DNA of 64,000 nucleotides, taken from positions 62,001 to 126,000 of the forward strand of contig NZ_JARBFX010000009.1 of NCBI RefSeq assembly GCF_028863665.1, given 5' to 3'. The stretch comes from Aquabacter sediminis (GTDB taxonomy: Bacteria; Pseudomonadota; Alphaproteobacteria; Rhizobiales; Xanthobacteraceae). Positions 61,801 through 64,000 of the stretch are shown here, piece by piece (within the stretch, counting starts at the first letter, position 1; each line of letters begins with the position of its first letter). The translations under genes and the position numbers were made by a program. The notes under the pieces are model-generated. The model worked only from the letters and a program-made list of their open reading frames with translations. It searched no databases and had not been told where the DNA came from.

Positions 61801-62366
61801 TGGCCCGCTCAGTGGTTGCGGCCAGCACCGCAGCCGAGGGGCTGGACCCGATGGTTCGGGGGGACCTGATCCACCGGCTTTTGGCTGGCCTCGCCGGGAT
61901 CGCCCCGGCTGAGCGCGAGGCGGCCGGCTTGCGGATGCTCGGCCACGCCGCCGCCAATCTGCCTGCACAGGTGCACCGGGAGCTTTTGTCCGAGGCCGTC
62001 GGGATTCTCGAACGGGATGAGCTTGCCGAGGTGTTCGGTCCCGCCAGCCGCGCTGAAGTGCCGGTGGCCGGGCGCTGGACCACGCCCCAGGGGCGCGTCA
62101 TCGCGGTGACCGGGCGAATCGACCGGCTCGCCGTGACCGAACGCCGGGTTCTGATTGCCGACTTCAAGACCGACCAGCGACCGCCATCCACAGGCCAGGC
62201 GCCGCCGGAGCGGCATGTCTCCCAGTTGGCGCTCTATGCGGCTGTCTTGGAGCGGACCTTTCCCGGTCGCCCGGTGGAGGCCGTTCTGGCCTATACACGC
62301 GGGCCGGTGATCGTTTCGCTTGATGCCGGGCGCCTGCGGCGGGCGCTGGAGGCGCTTCACCCATAG
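58872..62366 (+). CDS. addA: Double-strand break repair helicase-nuclease AddA
   Basis: UvrD-type helicase and nuclease of 1164 residues. Helicase motifs are in order: SANAGSGKTHVLSQRVI (I), QTIHAFCGGLL (Ic), HVLVDEAQDTSPAQW (II), GDEKQSIFSFQGADP (III), VMTVHGAKGLEAPVVVLAD (V) and LYVALTRAEDALV (VI). The C-terminal GRIDRLAV...IADFKTDQ is the PD-(D/E)xK nuclease. Start is GTG 58872 with GAGGAGG just upstream, overlapping the AddB stop. With AddB it replaces RecBCD in this lineage. Confidence 0.94.
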   Translation: MSSASDSAKAAPSQTAALLAATRHQSEASDPEVSAWVSANAGSGKTHVLSQRVIRLLLAGTPPGRILCLTYTKAAAANMANRVLTTLGRWVALPDAALDEEIARTDHRRPTPELRAIARRLFAAALETPGGLKIQTIHAFCGGLLHQFPFEAGVAAGFRELDDAGRMDLLARIRTDLIVEATSQPHAALGRALAHLMGETGDKGIDDLIAASVDARARILKLAQEADARRAQIAAGLGLDPSITRDGLLRQVLDGPHLPQSEWRAVAAEIAASGKATDQKRAASLLAAAGAGSQEEALAAYLGVFLKADGGPRTDKDLLTKGAREALPTIAARMEAERDRIALLEDQRRAVEVLERTDAALTLGAAACARYESAKADRGLLDFDDLIARTAALLNRVPASWVHFKLDRGIDHVLVDEAQDTSPAQWAVVHGLIDDFFAGAGARGPLRRTLFVVGDEKQSIFSFQGADPRTFGEMRHRVAREAGNTGFRNVRLPHSFRSAPGVLAAVDAVFASQAARAGLSDDDAKTVHEAIRTDAPALVEVWPTIKPPERPKVDDWRRPLDEVPGDDPVNMLAQRIADFVRRGIAERLAIPSRKGRPMQGRDVLVLVRRRGKLFEAIIRALKGAGGGVEVAGADRLVVADHIAALDLMALGDALLSPDDDLALAGVLKAPLFGFTDDDLMRWCPGRPGRLWDALAIAAPQEGPLADALARLERWRGEARRLRPFDFYARVLGRDGGRRAMLARLGPEAADVLDEFMALARTYESGEAATLAGFLAFLRRGGAETKRDMETGRDEVRVMTVHGAKGLEAPVVVLADTVDVPRPRTSEGFLTLPSGLPVLAPRKAEDPEVLATARTEAAARESEEYRRLLYVALTRAEDALVICGAETRAAAKDKPHARPEGCWYDLVLGALQDEAHAVQVPYAPEEVLRWRRPESLPPSGEAPTTSVSVPLPAPVVLGLAGEALEGEASAPLRPSRVLARSVVAASTAAEGLDPMVRGDLIHRLLAGLAGIAPAEREAAGLRMLGHAAANLPAQVHRELLSEAVGILERDELAEVFGPASRAEVPVAGRWTTPQGRVIAVTGRIDRLAVTERRVLIADFKTDQRPPSTGQAPPERHVSQLALYAAVLERTFPGRPVEAVLAYTRGPVIVSLDAGRLRRALEALHP

Positions 62367-62480
62367 GGCCGCGACACCGTCTTCCCTTCACGTCGGCGCG
62401 ACGCGCCTTGACGGCGGGGGGAGGGGATACCTACGTTGCGTCCACGCTTCCCAATCCCTTCGCCCCCCAAGAGGTGTGTT

Positions 62481-62801
62481 ATGGCGATCGAAAAAGTTTC
62501 CGATCAGAGCTTCGACCAGGACGTTTTGAAGTCCGGCAGCCCCGTCGTGGTGGATTTCTGGGCGGAGTGGTGCGGCCCCTGCCGCATGGTGGCCCCCATC
62601 CTCGACGAGGTGTCCGACGAGCTGGGCGACAAGCTTAAGATCGTGAAGCTGAACGTGGACGAGAATCCCGAGACCGCGTCCAAGTACGGCATCATGTCCA
62701 TTCCCACACTGCTCCTGTTCAAGGACGGCAAGATCGCCTCCCGTCAGGTCGGCGCGGCGCCCAAGGCCAAGCTCGTGCAGTGGATCAACACCTCCATCTG
62801 A
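62481..62801 (+). CDS. trxA: Thioredoxin
   Basis: Cytosolic thiol-disulfide reductase of 106 residues. Active site WAEWCGPCRMVAP and the cis-proline segment MSIPTLLLFKDG are intact. ATG 62481 follows GAGG; a longer frame from 62436 is not credible. It lies downstream of addA, as in other Hyphomicrobiales, and is followed by an intrinsic terminator. Confidence 0.97.
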   Translation: MAIEKVSDQSFDQDVLKSGSPVVVDFWAEWCGPCRMVAPILDEVSDELGDKLKIVKLNVDENPETASKYGIMSIPTLLLFKDGKIASRQVGAAPKAKLVQWINTSI

Positions 62802-62828
62802 CCGCTGCGGCGTTCCGATCCGTGCATC

Positions 62829-62856
62829 AAGCCCCCGGCGGTCCCGGGGGCTTTTT
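62829..62856 (+). terminator. Intrinsic terminator of trxA
   Basis: AAGCCCCCGG / CCGGGGGCTT, a perfect 10-bp stem with a 5-base loop, followed by a T-run. Located 28 bp after the trxA stop, and it touches the stop of the convergent HxlR gene. Confidence 0.92.
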
Positions 62857-63242
62857 CATGCCCGGGCGCCCGTGGCCGGCACGGCTTGTGCGTCATAAGC
62901 CGCCTGGGCAGCCAGAACGGCATCCATATTGTGCTCCGCCCATCGGGCGAGGGCGGCCACCGTCTCGTTGAGCGTTTCGCCCAGTGGGGTGAGGGCATAT
63001 TCCACCGTCACCGGAACGGTGGGGAAGACAGCGCGGGTGATCAGCCCATCGCGCTCCAGCTTCTTCAAGGTCTGCGAGAGCACCTTCTGCGAGATGCCGC
63101 GGATCTCCCGGCGCAGTTGGTTGAAGCGCACCGGACCGCCGCGCAGACGCGCGAGGATGAGAACCGCCCATTTGTCGGCGATGCGGTCCAGCAGCATGCG
63201 CGTGGGGCAGCGCTCTTCATAGACATCATAGGCCCATTGCAT
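62856..63242 (-). CDS. HxlR-family regulator (YtfH-like)
   Basis: Small winged-helix regulator of 128 residues. The HxlR core is recognisable in CPTRMLLDRIADKWAVLILARLRGGPVRFNQLRREIRGISQKVLSQTLKKLERDGLI; the cysteine at this point is the redox-sensing position in relatives such as YodB and HypR. ATG 63242 is preferred for its AGGA site; 63251 is an alternative. It is divergent from an NmrA-type oxidoreductase, the same pairing as E. coli ytfH-ytfG, and probably represses it until quinone or electrophile stress. Confidence 0.88.
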   Translation of the reverse strand: MQWAYDVYEERCPTRMLLDRIADKWAVLILARLRGGPVRFNQLRREIRGISQKVLSQTLKKLERDGLITRAVFPTVPVTVEYALTPLGETLNETVAALARWAEHNMDAVLAAQAAYDAQAVPATGARA

Positions 63243-63327
63243 CCGCTTCATCCTGGCTGGCCGGTTTCCTCGGTGAAACCATGTCACCGGAAGGTGCTCT
63301 CTTTTGCACGTTCACCGGGGAGCGTAT

Positions 63328-63360
63328 GTATCCACCAGAAACGTGGTTTCTATTGGATAC
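63328..63360. promoter_or_regulatory. 33-bp dyad, HxlR operator candidate
   Basis: Outer arms GTATCCA / TGGATAC and inner arms AGAAAC / GTTTCT centred on the same base (63344), with only the two base pairs between the arms mismatched. It lies between divergent hxlR and nmrA-type genes and ends just before the AGGAG ribosome-binding site of the latter. Confidence 0.75.
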
Positions 63361-63372
63361 CAGGAGATGAAC

Positions 63373-64000
63373 ATGTCCGGCAAGAGTCTTGTCCTCGGCG
63401 CCACCGGAACGGTGGGGCGGCCTCTCGTGGAGCGGCTTGTCGCGGCGGGGGCGCAGGTGAAAGCGGCGTCGCGGACGGGCAAAACGGTGACAGGCGCCGA
63501 GGGCGTGGCCTTCGACTATCGTGACCCCTCCACCTTCGCGACGGCCTTCGAGGGAGTCGACCGCGCTTATGTGATGTTGCCCACGGGCTATATGGACCCT
63601 GTCGGTCTGCTGGTGCCCGTGATCGAGGCCGCTGCGGCCCGCAAGGTCAAGGTGGTGCTTCAGACGGCACTGGGTGTCGATGCGGATGATGCGATCCCTT
63701 ATCGCCAGGTGGAACGCGCCCTGGAGCGCTCCGGCACCCCCTATGTGATCCTGCGGCCCAACTGGTTTTCCGATAATTTCCTGACCTTCTGGAAGCCGGG
63801 CATCGACCACGGCGTCATCGCCGTGCCGGCAGGCGAGGGCAAGTCGAGCTTCATCGATGCCCGCGACATCGCCGCGAGCGCGGCAGCGGCTCTCTCCTCC
63901 AGCCAGTTCGATGGACAGGCCTTCAACCTGACGGGGCCGCAGGCGCTTGGCTATGGCGAGGCGGCCGCGCTGATTTCGCAGGCGGTGGGTCGCCCTGTCG
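63373..64000 (+). CDS. NmrA-like NAD(P)-binding oxidoreductase (3' partial)
   Basis: The first 209 residues of an atypical SDR, YtfG/HSCARG type, open at the right edge. The cofactor loop LVLGATGTVGRPLVERLVAAG is intact; the PYRQVERALERSGTPYVILRPNWFSDNFL segment is typical of the family, and no catalytic Tyr-x3-Lys is seen, as usual in NmrA-like proteins. It probably reduces quinones or azo compounds with NAD(P)H. ATG 63373 has AGGAG 6 bases upstream; 63367 overlaps the site. Divergent from the HxlR gene, which likely controls it. Confidence 0.9.
   Translation, partial: MSGKSLVLGATGTVGRPLVERLVAAGAQVKAASRTGKTVTGAEGVAFDYRDPSTFATAFEGVDRAYVMLPTGYMDPVGLLVPVIEAAAARKVKVVLQTALGVDADDAIPYRQVERALERSGTPYVILRPNWFSDNFLTFWKPGIDHGVIAVPAGEGKSSFIDARDIAASAAAALSSSQFDGQAFNLTGPQALGYGEAAALISQAVGRPV

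Overview
The window is a GC-rich (mostly about 65-70%) alphaproteobacterial chromosome segment, gene-dense, with many operons joined by 4-base start/stop overlaps (ATGA, GTGA). The run divL - tsaE/amgK fusion - murU-like - addB - addA - trxA at the right end is typical of Hyphomicrobiales. A DabB/DabA-type inorganic-carbon pair beside a LysR gene would suit a facultative autotroph such as Xanthobacter or its relatives. The genus is inference. I saw no rRNA, CRISPR array, insertion sequence or prophage.

Left part (1-14.4 kb): two permeases of a TauT/SsuC-type ABC importer cut by the window edge; a minus-strand operon of an amino-acid-type ABC importer, a GntR regulator and mannonate dehydratase, divergent from a SAF-domain dehydrogenase; a second TauT-type importer co-transcribed with an M20 amidohydrolase behind a sigma-54-like promoter; a Crp/Fnr regulator and a BASS/ACR3-type permease.

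Middle (14.5-34.4 kb): a MarR-GNAT fusion with a perfect operator on its own start codon; an operon of phosphate acyltransferase, acetate kinase, FabI, an unknown protein and PPK2, which could route acyl phosphate through ATP to polyphosphate; dabB-dabA divergent from a LysR gene across a 10-bp-arm inverted repeat; an AhpD-like protein; a LuxR regulator; an SDR / IclR / DUF296 / CitE-like / acyl-CoA dehydrogenase group; PoxB; and a family 2 glycosyltransferase.

34.4-41.8 kb is a patchwork of small unknown proteins, a GT1-type glycosyltransferase, an orphan ParA-like ATPase, and a tRNA-Ala(CGC) followed by two genes of lower GC: a protein with a transglutaminase-like Cys/His/Asn(Asp) signature and a GNAT acetyltransferase. 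A NodB-type polysaccharide deacetylase and a strong bidirectional terminator follow.

41.8-50.7 kb is an acyl-CoA catabolic cluster under a TetR regulator: AcuI-like reductase, SDR, ACAD11-like dehydrogenase, LvaA/ACAD10-like kinase, two-subunit CoA transferase, 3-hydroxyacyl-CoA dehydrogenase and thiolase. Its content fits a phosphorylation-dependent route for 4-hydroxy acids. 51-62.8 kb holds the cell-cycle, cell-wall-recycling and recombination genes (divL to trxA). The window ends with an HxlR regulator divergent from an NmrA-type oxidoreductase (cut by the edge) across a 33-bp dyad.
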